Assembly (NCBI GenBank): GCA_027064125.1
Contig: JAMOQF010000168.1
Location: 1-34,459 of the forward strand
DNA length: 34,459 nt
Direction: 5' to 3'
DNA from: Acidobacteriota bacterium
GTDB taxonomy: Bacteria; Acidobacteriota; JAAYUB01; JAMOQF01
Both the position numbers and the translations under genes were made by a program. This document shows positions 15,958-24,876 of the stretch, piece by piece. Each line of letters starts with the position of its first letter. Position 1 is the first letter of the stretch. Below the pieces are notes generated by a model, which did not search any database, was not told where the DNA came from, and worked only from the letters and a program-made list of their open reading frames with translations.

Positions 15958-18216
15958 TTATATCACTCCTGAAGCAATGGCTGTAATTGTGGTTATATTT
16001 ACAATGTCCTCAACCCTTGAAGAATAATGGAGAACATTCACAGGCTTTTTCATCCCCAACAAAATGGGACCTATAGCCTCAGCATTACTCAAGTACTGTA
16101 CAAGTTTGTATCCAATATTTGCACTAAAAAGTTCCGGGAAAACAAGGATTGTAGCATCTCCAACAATTTTTGAATGGGGGAAGTTTTCCTTTACAAACTC
16201 TGGATCAAGTGCCGCATCAACCTGCATCTCTCCATCCACAATGAGATCGGGTCTACGTTCTTTTACAAGATTTACTGCCCTTTGAATCCTGCTCACATCC
16301 TCATTTCTGACACTCCCAAAACTGGAATAGGACAAAAAGGCAATCTTTGGCTCAATATCAAAAAATTTTGCCGCCTCAGAGGCCATAATTGCAATATCTG
16401 CAAGTTCTTCTGAGTCAGGCATTAAATTTACTGTGGTATCAGCCATTATCAGGATTCTATTTTCAAGGATCATCATATAAAGCCCTGCAACCCTTTCGAT
16501 ATTTTCTCTCACCCCAATTATTTCAAGGGCTGGTCTAATGGTTTCCGGATAGGAAGATGTTATTCCTCCAACAAGTCCATCCCCCATTCCAACCTCAAGC
16601 ATCATCATTCCAAAATAAAAGGGATTTAAGAGTTTTAACCTGGCCTGCCTTGGGGTCATCCCCTTATATTTTCTCAACTGATACAATTTATCCACAAATT
16701 CATCCATTCTGTCAAATTTGTGGGGGTTGTAGACCTCATAATCTTTAAATTCAAGTCCAAGGGATTTAATTTTTTCTTCAATTACCTCCCTATCTCCTAT
16801 CAGTACAGGCTTTGCTATATCCTCATCCAGAATCCTCTGACAGGCCCTTAAAATTTTATCTTCTTCACCTTCAGGAAAAATTATCTTCTTTTCATGATGT
16901 TTTACTTTATTTATGGCTATTCTCATTACTTTTTTAGAAAGTCCGAGCATTGCCTCAAGTTTCTCTTTATATTCCTCTATATCGTCAAAGGGTTTTTGTG
17001 CCACACCGCTTTCTATCGCAGCCTGCGCCACAGCAGGAGCCTCCCATAAAAGCACCCTGGGATCAAAGGGCTTTGGAATTATATAATCCCTTCCAAAGCG
17101 GAATTTTTCTCCCCCATATGCCTGAATAACAGAATCGGGCACATCTTCCTTTGCAAGATCTGCAAGGGCGTGGGATGCCGCAACCTTCATCTTTGAATTA
17201 ATCTTTGTGGCTCTTACATCAAGGGCTCCTCTAAAGATAAATGGAAATCCAAGAACATTGTTGACCTGATTGGGATAATCACTTCTACCTGTTGCCATTA
17301 TGACATCAGGCCTTGCTGCCTTTGCATCCTCGTAGGTAATTTCAGGATCTGGATTTGCCATGGCAAAAATTATGGGATTATCATTCATCTTCCTTACCAT
17401 TTCTTTGGTGACAAGCCCCTTTACAGAAACACCAACAAAAACATCCGCCCCCTCCATTGCCTCTTCAAGGGTTCTCAACTTTGTATCCTGGGCAAAAAAT
17501 TCTTTGTAGGGATTCATCCTCTCCTTTCTGCCTTTATATATAACTCCTTTACTATCAACAAGATATACATTTTCCCTTCTTATACCAAGTTCTATAAACA
17601 TCTTTCCACAGGCAATACCTGCAGCTCCTGCACCACATATTACCATCTTCATATCCTTTAAATCCTTCTCGACAATTTCAGCAGCATTTAAAAGGGCAGC
17701 TCCGGCAATAATCGCAGTACCATGCTGATCATCGTGAAAAACTGGAATATTCATGAGTTCTATTAATTTTTCTTCAATGTAAAAACACTCAGGAGCCTTT
17801 ATGTCCTCAAGGTTAATTCCACCAAATGTGGGTTCAAGTAGTTTTACCGCATTTATGAGTTCATCGGGATCCTCAGTTTTCAATTCAATATCAAAGACAT
17901 CTATATTTGCGAATCTCTTAAATAAAACTCCTTTACCCTCCATCACAGGTTTACCAGCAAGGGGACCAATATTTCCAAGTCCCAGAACCGCAGTTCCATT
18001 TGAAATAACAGCAACCAAATTTCCTTTGTTTGTATATTTAAAAACATCTTCTGGATTATCCTTAATATGCAAACAGGGAATTGCAACTCCAGGGGTATAA
18101 GCAAGAGATAGATCCCTCTGGGTAAGGCATGGTTTCGTGGCAATAACAGCCAGTTTTCCGGGTCTTCCCTCAGAGTGATAATTTAAAGCCTCTTCCTCTC
18201 TAATTTTTGCACACAT
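15958..18216 (-). CDS. maeB: NADP-type malic enzyme with C-terminal phosphotransacetylase-like domain
   Basis: Converts malate to pyruvate and CO2 with reduction of NAD(P). Residues 1 to about 420 form the malic enzyme: [17 protein letters not shown] (catalytic Tyr), [14 protein letters not shown] (Lys), [20 protein letters not shown], and the nucleotide loop [14 protein letters not shown]. Residues about 425-752 form a phosphate-acetyltransferase-like domain ([18 protein letters not shown] to [21 protein letters not shown]), which in MaeB enzymes is thought to be regulatory, sensing acetyl-CoA. The 752 residues equal the usual MaeB length (about 750-760). AGGAGG lies 7 nt before the ATG, and the gene begins 11 nt after the methylmalonyl-CoA mutase stop, so the two are cotranscribed. 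The pairing suggests a propionate or succinate route feeding malate to pyruvate. Confidence 0.95.
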   Translation of the reverse strand: MCAKIREEEALNYHSEGRPGKLAVIATKPCLTQRDLSLAYTPGVAIPCLHIKDNPEDVFKYTNKGNLVAVISNGTAVLGLGNIGPLAGKPVMEGKGVLFKRFANIDVFDIELKTEDPDELINAVKLLEPTFGGINLEDIKAPECFYIEEKLIELMNIPVFHDDQHGTAIIAGAALLNAAEIVEKDLKDMKMVICGAGAAGIACGKMFIELGIRRENVYLVDSKGVIYKGRKERMNPYKEFFAQDTKLRTLEEAMEGADVFVGVSVKGLVTKEMVRKMNDNPIIFAMANPDPEITYEDAKAARPDVIMATGRSDYPNQVNNVLGFPFIFRGALDVRATKINSKMKVAASHALADLAKEDVPDSVIQAYGGEKFRFGRDYIIPKPFDPRVLLWEAPAVAQAAIESGVAQKPFDDIEEYKEKLEAMLGLSKKVMRIAINKVKHHEKKIIFPEGEEDKILRACQRILDEDIAKPVLIGDREVIEEKIKSLGLEFKDYEVYNPHKFDRMDEFVDKLYQLRKYKGMTPRQARLKLLNPFYFGMMMLEVGMGDGLVGGITSSYPETIRPALEIIGVRENIERVAGLYMMILENRILIMADTTVNLMPDSEELADIAIMASEAAKFFDIEPKIAFLSYSSFGSVRNEDVSRIQRAVNLVKERRPDLIVDGEMQVDAALDPEFVKENFPHSKIVGDATILVFPELFSANIGYKLVQYLSNAEAIGPILLGMKKPVNVLHYSSRVEDIVNITTITAIASGVI

Positions 18217-18227
18217 AATATATCCTC

Positions 18228-19820
18228 CTAAAATTTTATTTCTTCTCTATACTCTCCAAAAACCTCCCTTAAAGCATCAGATATTTCCCCAAGGGTGGCA
18301 TAATTTTTAACCGCTTCAATTATTGGAAACATTAAATTTTCATCCCCTTTTGCAACATCCTTAACTTTTTCAAGGGATTTTCTAACCGCATCTCCATCTC
18401 TTTCTTTTTTTAACCTTTTAACTCTTTCCACCTGTTTTCTTTCCATCTCCTCATCTATTTTCAATATATCGTAATTTTCCTCTTCCTCAATTTGAAATTT
18501 ATTTACTCCAACCACCACCTTCTCATTTTTTTCAATCTCCATCTGATATTTATACGCAGAATCCTGAATCTCTCTCTGAACATATCCCTCTTCAATTGCA
18601 CTTAACATTCCCCCCATTTTATCAATTTTTTCAATATATTCCTGAGCCCTTTTTTCAATCTCATCTGTTAACTTTTCTATGTAGTAGGAACCAGCAAGAG
18701 GATCCACAGTATCTGTAACTCCACTTTCATAACCTATAACCTGTTGAGTCCTTAAGGCAAGTCTTGCAGAACTCTCTGTGGGAAGGGAAAGTGCCTCATC
18801 CATTGAATTTGTGTGAAGAGATTGAGTTCCACCAAGTACCGCAGAAAGGGCCTGTATAGTTACCCTTACAACATTCACCATGGGCTGCTGGGCAGTTAAT
18901 GTGGAACCTGCTGTCTGGGTATGAAATCTCAACCGCCATGAAGATGGATTCTTTGCATTAAATCTTTCCTTCATTATCTTAGCCCAAAGTCTCCTCGCAG
19001 CCCTGAACTTTGCAATCTCCTCTAAAAAATTGTTGTGGGCATTAAAGAAAAATGAAAGTCTCGGAGCAAACTTATCCACATCAAGCCCCCTCTTTATCGC
19101 AGCCTCAACATATGCAATACCATCTGCAAGGGTAAAGGCAACCTCCTGAACTGCTGTGGAACCTGCCTCCCTTATGTGATATCCACTTATGGATATGGTA
19201 TTCCACTTTGGAACATATTTTGAACAGTAGTCGAAAATGTCAGTTATTATCCTCAAAGATGGTCGTGGGGGATATATATAAGTCCCCCTTGCAATATACT
19301 CCTTTAAAATGTCATTCTGAATTGTGCCAGACAGTTTTTCAGGTGATACACCCTGTTTTTCCGCAACTACTATGTACATGGCAAGTAAAATTGCCGCCGT
19401 GGCATTTATGGTCATTGAGGTGGAAACCCTATCAAGGGGAATCTCCTTAAAAAGTACCTCCATATCCTCAAGGGAATCTATTGCCACCCCAACTTTTCCC
19501 ACCTCTCCACGGGAAAGTGGATGATCTGAATCGTAGCCAATCTGTGTTGGAAGATCAAAGGCAACACTGAGCCCGGTCTGTCCCTGTTCAAGTAGATATC
19601 TATATCTTTTGTTAGATTCTTCAGCAGTTGCATACCCAGCATATTGACGCATTGTCCATAGTCTTGAGCGATACATTTCCGGATATACTCCCCGTGTGAA
19701 GGGATAAGATCCAGGCATTCCCAATTTTTCATCATAATCAAAGGGTTCAATATCTTCAGGTTTGTAAACAGTTTTTATCTCAATTCCCGATGAAGTAAAA
19801 AATTTCTTTTTTTCCTCCAT
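18228..19820 (-). CDS. mcmA1: Methylmalonyl-CoA mutase, catalytic (large) subunit without B12 domain
   Basis: Adenosylcobalamin-dependent interconversion of succinyl-CoA and (R)-methylmalonyl-CoA. The 530 residues hold the (beta/alpha)8 substrate barrel: [70 protein letters not shown] and [19 protein letters not shown]. Tyr60 (RQYAG), Arg190 (PSLRI) and His215 (SGYH) match Tyr89, Arg207 and His244 of the Propionibacterium enzyme. The Tyr/Arg pair favours methylmalonyl- over isobutyryl-CoA mutase. The chain stops before a cobalamin-binding DxHxxG domain, so a separate small subunit is needed and is not in the window. GGGAGTG precedes the ATG. batA ends 69 nt upstream in an AT-rich gap that may hold a promoter; maeB follows after 11 nt. 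Confidence 0.95.
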   Translation of the reverse strand: MEEKKKFFTSSGIEIKTVYKPEDIEPFDYDEKLGMPGSYPFTRGVYPEMYRSRLWTMRQYAGYATAEESNKRYRYLLEQGQTGLSVAFDLPTQIGYDSDHPLSRGEVGKVGVAIDSLEDMEVLFKEIPLDRVSTSMTINATAAILLAMYIVVAEKQGVSPEKLSGTIQNDILKEYIARGTYIYPPRPSLRIITDIFDYCSKYVPKWNTISISGYHIREAGSTAVQEVAFTLADGIAYVEAAIKRGLDVDKFAPRLSFFFNAHNNFLEEIAKFRAARRLWAKIMKERFNAKNPSSWRLRFHTQTAGSTLTAQQPMVNVVRVTIQALSAVLGGTQSLHTNSMDEALSLPTESSARLALRTQQVIGYESGVTDTVDPLAGSYYIEKLTDEIEKRAQEYIEKIDKMGGMLSAIEEGYVQREIQDSAYKYQMEIEKNEKVVVGVNKFQIEEEENYDILKIDEEMERKQVERVKRLKKERDGDAVRKSLEKVKDVAKGDENLMFPIIEAVKNYATLGEISDALREVFGEYREEIKF

Positions 19821-19889
19821 TTTTTCACTCCCTATAAATTATCTAACTTTTTAACATAAATTTAAAAATATTACAATAATTAATATTTA

Positions 19890-20891
19890 TTAAAATTTTT
19901 TCTCAACAAGAGATAATATTAAAATATATCCCATAAGAGACAAAATTGAAAACAAAAAGAGAAAGTTATCAAGTTCTTTAATTTTAACAATCTTTTTCCT
20001 CTCAAAGGGTGTTTTTTCCATTTTATCTATCTTAGATGCTATTTCAAAAAGGGCATTTCCGTCCCTTGCCCTGAAATATTCTCCCCCTGTCTTTTTAGCA
20101 ATCTCTTTTAAAGTCTCCTCATCAAACTGGACCTTCCTCTTAACATATACCGGTTCATCAAAAACATTTAAACCCAATACTTCTGCCTCCTTCCCAGAAC
20201 CTATTCCAATTGTATAAATCTTAATTTCATATTCCCTTGCAAACTGAGCAGCAGTAAGGGGTGATATCTCTCCCTTATTATTGCTTCCATCTGTCATCAA
20301 AAGCATTACCTTACTCTTTGCCTTTGAATGTCTCAAAAGATTTATCCCATTTACAATTGCCATTCCTATTGCTGTACCATCCATATCAAATGGGATTAAT
20401 TTCACACTTTTTAAAAGTGCTATGAGAGATGTATGGTCCATTGTAAGGGGAGAAAGTACGAAACTGTTTGCAGCAAATAAAAGTAGGGCTATCCTATCGT
20501 TTTTCCTCATTTTTATAAACTTTTCAATCATCAATTTGGAAACTGTTAACCTATCTGGATCAAAGTCCCTGGCAGACATACTGGTTGAAATATCAAGGGC
20601 AATTGCTATATCAATTCCCTTTGTGGCAGGTTTAAAAAATATCTCCCTTTTTGAAAATTGAGATATCCCCAAAAAAAGGGAAGAAAAAAATATCAAAAGA
20701 AAAAAGATTTTAAAAAATTCAAATAGGCGCAAGATCCCTTTACTTAAATTCATCTTTTCAAAAAAGAAAAGCGGGAAAAGAGGTAATTTAACCCTTCTTT
20801 TTAAAAAAATATGGTATGAAAAAAGAGAAACAAAGAGAAGTATCAAAAAAACAATACCTCTTCCAGGATGTAAAAGGATATATCCATTCAT
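19890..20891 (-). CDS. batA: BatA-like VWA-domain membrane protein
   Basis: The 333 residues show two N-terminal helices (about 11-30 and 58-78), a von Willebrand A domain, and a C-terminal helix (about 308-330), the usual Bat topology. The MIDAS metal site is complete: DISTS (Asp100, Ser102, Ser104), Thr173 in DGTAIG, and Asp201 in MTDGSNNKG. Bat proteins act with MoxR AAA+ ATPases in envelope stress tolerance or maturation of other proteins. No MoxR or DUF58 gene is adjacent here, but a BatD-like protein precedes it with only 1 nt between stop and start. No SD is visible before the ATG, so translation probably depends on coupling to the upstream gene. Confidence 0.88.
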   Translation of the reverse strand: MNGYILLHPGRGIVFLILLFVSLFSYHIFLKRRVKLPLFPLFFFEKMNLSKGILRLFEFFKIFFLLIFFSSLFLGISQFSKREIFFKPATKGIDIAIALDISTSMSARDFDPDRLTVSKLMIEKFIKMRKNDRIALLLFAANSFVLSPLTMDHTSLIALLKSVKLIPFDMDGTAIGMAIVNGINLLRHSKAKSKVMLLMTDGSNNKGEISPLTAAQFAREYEIKIYTIGIGSGKEAEVLGLNVFDEPVYVKRKVQFDEETLKEIAKKTGGEYFRARDGNALFEIASKIDKMEKTPFERKKIVKIKELDNFLFLFSILSLMGYILILSLVEKKF

Positions 20892-20892
20892 A

Positions 20893-21771
20893 TTATTCTA
20901 CAAAATGACCCGAAATTTTAAGGGCCACATCTACCATTTTTTCAAAAAATGAACTCTCAAAAATCTGGGGGCTGAACTCAACCATTTCACAACTATTTAA
21001 TATCCAGATTAATTCCCCCCTTACAATGTGATTTTGAGAATCAAAAAACTCCTTTATCTCCTCATTGGTCAACTTCAAAAAATCCACCGAAAAATGTTTA
21101 CTCAAAAGTTCCCTCAAAAATTGACTGAGTAAGAAGGCAAAATATCTACTGTCCTTTTCATATATCCTGCCCTTTTTTAAAGCCTCAATTTTCCTTATAA
21201 TTTCAGAGGTAGTATCTCCTTCAAATTCTTCCACATTTTCCACAATCTCAACAATTTCCCTCTTTTTCTTTCTAAATCTAAAAAATAAAAAAATAACTAT
21301 AAAAAATAGAAAAAGTGGGATAAAAGCAAGCCTCCCATACCATCTTTTAATAACTACTTTGTATGGAGGTTTAAGGGGTTTGGGAGAAAGGGATTTCCCC
21401 ACAGTGGAGACAACCTCTAAAATAGGTGGAGAGTAATTTATTTTTTCTCCATTTAAAAAGACAGGTATAACAGGTAACTTCTTCTTTCCAAGAAAAAAGG
21501 GCTGGATTTTGTATAAAACTTCAAGATCTCTCCCTCTTTTTACTACTTTTACATCTCTTAAAAAAATATCAAAATATTTATTTCCCACTCTTTTATATTC
21601 CACATCTTTTCCAGCACATTCCCTTAATAAAATTCCATAATCAATCACATCTCCCAATTTGCATTTAGTTACATATACCCTTGAGGTAATCTCCTTTGAA
21701 AAAAAGGTTGTACAAACCAAAGAAGAAATTAACAAAAATAGCAAAAATCTATTCAAGGTAGATGAGTTCAT
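20893..21771 (-). CDS. Exported single-pass membrane protein, BatD-like
   Basis: The 292 residues start with a signal sequence (RFLLFLLISSLVCTTFF). A periplasmic beta-rich domain follows (about 28-145), with KCKLGDVIDYGILLR and LEVLYKIQPFFLGKKKLPVIPVFLNG. One membrane helix lies at about 148-165 (LAFIPLFLFFIVIFLFF). The rest is a helical cytoplasmic tail, with YFAFLLSQFLRELLSKHF and LTNEEIKEFF. This layout matches BatD and DUF4381-type partners encoded next to VWA-domain Bat proteins. The sequence similarity itself is weak, so the name rests on topology and position. It overlaps the DUF362 gene by 23 nt and sits 1 nt before batA. It probably forms a membrane complex with BatA; the cytoplasmic tail could meet a MoxR encoded elsewhere. 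Confidence 0.7.
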   Translation of the reverse strand: MNSSTLNRFLLFLLISSLVCTTFFSKEITSRVYVTKCKLGDVIDYGILLRECAGKDVEYKRVGNKYFDIFLRDVKVVKRGRDLEVLYKIQPFFLGKKKLPVIPVFLNGEKINYSPPILEVVSTVGKSLSPKPLKPPYKVVIKRWYGRLAFIPLFLFFIVIFLFFRFRKKKREIVEIVENVEEFEGDTTSEIIRKIEALKKGRIYEKDSRYFAFLLSQFLRELLSKHFSVDFLKLTNEEIKEFFDSQNHIVRGELIWILNSCEMVEFSPQIFESSFFEKMVDVALKISGHFVE

Positions 21772-22858
21772 ACTCAGTTGACCCCAATCCTATCTCTTCA
21801 CCATATTTTAAATGGGCAAACCAATCTATTTCAGGATGCAGTGCCCTTATCTTATCCACCTTTTTACCTTTTCTACCTATCTTCGACCGAGGAATTCCCT
21901 CCACACTTTTTAAAAGATCGCAACTTGCCACATCAATGGCTATGGGATCCCTTGAAAACAAAATTCCAAGATCTGGAACAATTGGATTATCAGAATAGGA
22001 AAAGCAATCGCAATCAGGGGTAATATCCAGTAAAAAATTTACAAAAATCGCCTTTTTTACAAGTTTTAAAACCGCATAAACCCCCTCAACCATTTTTTCT
22101 CCAAGATTTTCTGGCTTTTCACTCCATAAAATTTTAAGACAATTCTGGGGACATGCGGGAATACAATCAGCACAACCCTGACACTTTTCGTAATCAAAAT
22201 TCGCCTTTCCATCAACTATTTCTATAGCATCAAACTGACACACATCTGCACACACTCCACATCCTGTACAACAATCCCTATTTTTAAACTCAGGTCTAAC
22301 ACTGCTTGCATGCATTCTCTGTTTTGAAGATCTCCCCACAAGTCCCATACCTATATTTTTTATCGTCCCTCCAAATCCCGCCACAAGGTGTCCCTTGAAG
22401 TGGGCAAGACTTATAAGGGCATCTGTCACCTTTAAAACTCCACCAACCTTTAATTCCTTAAAATGCTTTAGATTAATTTCAACATTTACATTGTGTTCAG
22501 AAGCAAGACCATCCGCCATTATTATTGGGGCCCCAACCTGGGCATATCCAAAACCGTGCAAAATGGCAAGGGTTGTATGGTCAATGGCATCCGTCCTCAT
22601 ACCGTGATAGAGTGTTGATGTTTCAGTCAAAAATGGCTTTCCGCCTGATTCTTTCACAAAATCCACAACCTTCTTCACATAAATATGTCTCAAAAAAGCA
22701 GTATTTCCCTCCTCCCCAAAACTAAGTTTAATGGCCACCCTATCTCCACTATTAACAAAATCACTTCCCAACTTCTTCAATCCCACCAGAACCTTTTCAG
22801 CAAGACCTATTCTCCTTTTCCCAATTTCAGAAGGATAAAAATAAACTTTACTTTTCAT
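21749..22858 (-). CDS. DUF362 protein with two [4Fe-4S] ferredoxin motifs
   Basis: The 369 residues combine a DUF362 fold with a bacterial-type ferredoxin insert. DUF362 blocks are VAIKLSFGEEGNTAFLRHIY, TETSTLYHGMRTDAIDH, SLAHFKGHLVAGFGGTIKNIGMG and DPIAIDVASCDLL. The insert at about 196-240 has all eight ligands: Cys197, 200, 203 and 207, then Cys226, 229, 232 and 236, enough for two [4Fe-4S] clusters. The family is common in anaerobes; its reaction is unknown, and a redox or iron-sulfur role is inferred. There is no signal peptide, so it is cytosolic. It starts 2 nt after the dockerin-like gene, with AAGGGGA as SD, and overlaps the BatD-like gene. Confidence 0.9.
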   Translation of the reverse strand: MKSKVYFYPSEIGKRRIGLAEKVLVGLKKLGSDFVNSGDRVAIKLSFGEEGNTAFLRHIYVKKVVDFVKESGGKPFLTETSTLYHGMRTDAIDHTTLAILHGFGYAQVGAPIIMADGLASEHNVNVEINLKHFKELKVGGVLKVTDALISLAHFKGHLVAGFGGTIKNIGMGLVGRSSKQRMHASSVRPEFKNRDCCTGCGVCADVCQFDAIEIVDGKANFDYEKCQGCADCIPACPQNCLKILWSEKPENLGEKMVEGVYAVLKLVKKAIFVNFLLDITPDCDCFSYSDNPIVPDLGILFSRDPIAIDVASCDLLKSVEGIPRSKIGRKGKKVDKIRALHPEIDWFAHLKYGEEIGLGSTEYELIYLE

Positions 22859-22860
22859 AT

Positions 22861-24876
22861 CTAATTCCCCTTTCTCTCCTCATAGGGTAAATTGTCAATA
22901 TTTCCCACAATGAAATTTTGAAGAACAACAAGATCTACAGAATTAACCTTTAGATCATATTTTACATCTGCGGCTTTTCCATTTATTTCATCCGATGTTA
23001 AATTGCCAGTTAAAAAACCTGCCAACAGAGAAACATCAGAGATATTAACCGCTCCATCTCCGTTTAAATCTCCCATCTTTAAAGGAGAATCAATTGAAAC
23101 ATTGATGGTAAAATCTCCTTCAGATGCTCCATCCACACTTAAAAAATAGAAGCCCTTTTCAAGGTTATTAACCACCAGACACTCATTGCCGTAAGCAATC
23201 AAATTATCTCCACTTCTGCAATCACTTAAAAGAAAAAGATCCAGATCCACAGGGGGGCTTGGGTCAAAGGTTATCCCAAGAAATGAATCCTCATCTATTT
23301 TTATTTTATAGATGTATTCCTTTCCACTTTCATCCCAGGATACATCAGTGTAGGAATTGATGTTGCTTTCACCAGATGAAGTGTTGCCCGAATAATCCCC
23401 AGCACCTGTTATCGAATCATCATAACAATCCAATAAAGTGCAATCCACCTGAAGGGTAAACTCATGATTCTCAAGGTCAGAGGAATCCACTGATAAAAAA
23501 TATGTTCCCGAAGAAATCATTTTAGTAAATTGAAAACTTCCATAACCTATACAACTTCCCTCATCTTCACAATCTGTAAGGAGATATACACGTAAATTTG
23601 AATCTCCACTTAATTTCACCGTAACATAACCATCCTCAGACATGTTAAACTTATACACGCATTCCTTTCCTACCTCATCATAAAAACCACAACTATAGTG
23701 TTCCCTCTGTGCAATTCCATCCTGAGTGTTTCCATTGATCGTTGAACCACACGATATTTCACTTAAAAAACAGGAAGAAGGGGTGGAATAAAAATCAAGG
23801 TCATATTGGGAACCAAGTCCATCATCACTATCTATTACAAGATAATAACTGCCAGAGGCAAGATTCTGGGTCAATTCTCCAACACCCGTTGCAATGCAAC
23901 TTGAAGGATCCCCACACTCATTTAAAATAAATATTCTGTGAGGTGAAGCCTCATTAGAAAGATAGACATCCACAAGACTGCTTTCACTCAATGAAAACTT
24001 ATATATCTTTTCAGGTCCACTTTCATCCCCATTATAACAGTTGTAGTTATCATAAATTCTATTTCCTCCATAGGTGGTGTCACTGTCACTATAGGAAGTT
24101 CCAGTTATTTCCTTATCAAAACAATCATAAAAATTTACAATTATTCTATAATTTCCCCCTTCCGAAGGAGGACTGTCAATTGAAATATAATAATCACCGG
24201 CAGATAGTTTCTTGATTAAACCATCTGTCCCAACATCAATACATGTATCCCCATCATTACAATCTGTAAGCAAAAAAATTGAAAGATTGTAAGATGTTAT
24301 CAATTCTATTTTAACAATTTTTTCCCCATCAAGGTGAAAGTGATATACATATTCACTACCACTAAAATCATTTGAACCTGCACATACATAATGCGAAATG
24401 ACATTATCTCCATTTGTTGTATTTCCCACTTCATCTATATCTCCAGTTATTTCTTCATCAACACAGCTAAAGAGACAGGAAAAACTAAAGGAAAATTCCC
24501 CTTCAGAACCATTATACCCATCTATAACAAGATAGTATGTTCCGGGATCAAGGTCCTTAACAATTTCATTATCCCCATACGCTATACAACTATTGGAATC
24601 TGCGCAATCAGTCAAAATAAACATATCAAGATCAGCCCCTAAACTTTCAAAGGAAAAATCTACCCTCGTCCACTGATCCAGGGTAAACCTATATATTTTC
24701 TCTTTTCCTCCTTCTTCCCAATTACAACAGGAATACACATCAAAATTTAAACTTCCATCTACCGTTGTTCCACTTATGGTATCTCCACACACAATATCTC
24801 CATCAAAGCAGTTTTGAGAATATAAAAAAATAGAAATCATGAAAAATATAAAAGTTAAAAAAAGAATTCTCTTCAC
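22861..24876 (-). CDS. Secreted protein with five PPC-like repeats and a dockerin-like C-terminus
   Basis: The 671 residues begin with a signal peptide (KRILFLTFIFFMISIFLYS). Five tandem repeats of about 115 residues follow (about 22-595), each with a Cys-rich start, E(K/Y)-Y/I-x-F, a D/N-L-x-(M/I/V)-F/Y-L-L-T-D/N-C segment and a closing G-x-Y-(Y/F)-L-x-(I/V)-D. This fits the bacterial pre-peptidase C-terminal (PPC) beta-sandwich. Residues about 600-665 are dockerin-like: GDLNGDGAVNISDVSLLAGF is a good calcium loop, the second (ADVKYDLKVNSVDLVVLQNF) is degenerate. There is no catalytic domain, so it is probably a binding or surface-layer protein. Each repeat carries several Cys, hinting at disulphides. 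The start is GTG, with GGAGGG upstream, overlapping the HerA-like gene as GTGA. Confidence 0.82.
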   Translation of the reverse strand: MKRILFLTFIFFMISIFLYSQNCFDGDIVCGDTISGTTVDGSLNFDVYSCCNWEEGGKEKIYRFTLDQWTRVDFSFESLGADLDMFILTDCADSNSCIAYGDNEIVKDLDPGTYYLVIDGYNGSEGEFSFSFSCLFSCVDEEITGDIDEVGNTTNGDNVISHYVCAGSNDFSGSEYVYHFHLDGEKIVKIELITSYNLSIFLLTDCNDGDTCIDVGTDGLIKKLSAGDYYISIDSPPSEGGNYRIIVNFYDCFDKEITGTSYSDSDTTYGGNRIYDNYNCYNGDESGPEKIYKFSLSESSLVDVYLSNEASPHRIFILNECGDPSSCIATGVGELTQNLASGSYYLVIDSDDGLGSQYDLDFYSTPSSCFLSEISCGSTINGNTQDGIAQREHYSCGFYDEVGKECVYKFNMSEDGYVTVKLSGDSNLRVYLLTDCEDEGSCIGYGSFQFTKMISSGTYFLSVDSSDLENHEFTLQVDCTLLDCYDDSITGAGDYSGNTSSGESNINSYTDVSWDESGKEYIYKIKIDEDSFLGITFDPSPPVDLDLFLLSDCRSGDNLIAYGNECLVVNNLEKGFYFLSVDGASEGDFTINVSIDSPLKMGDLNGDGAVNISDVSLLAGFLTGNLTSDEINGKAADVKYDLKVNSVDLVVLQNFIVGNIDNLPYEERKGN

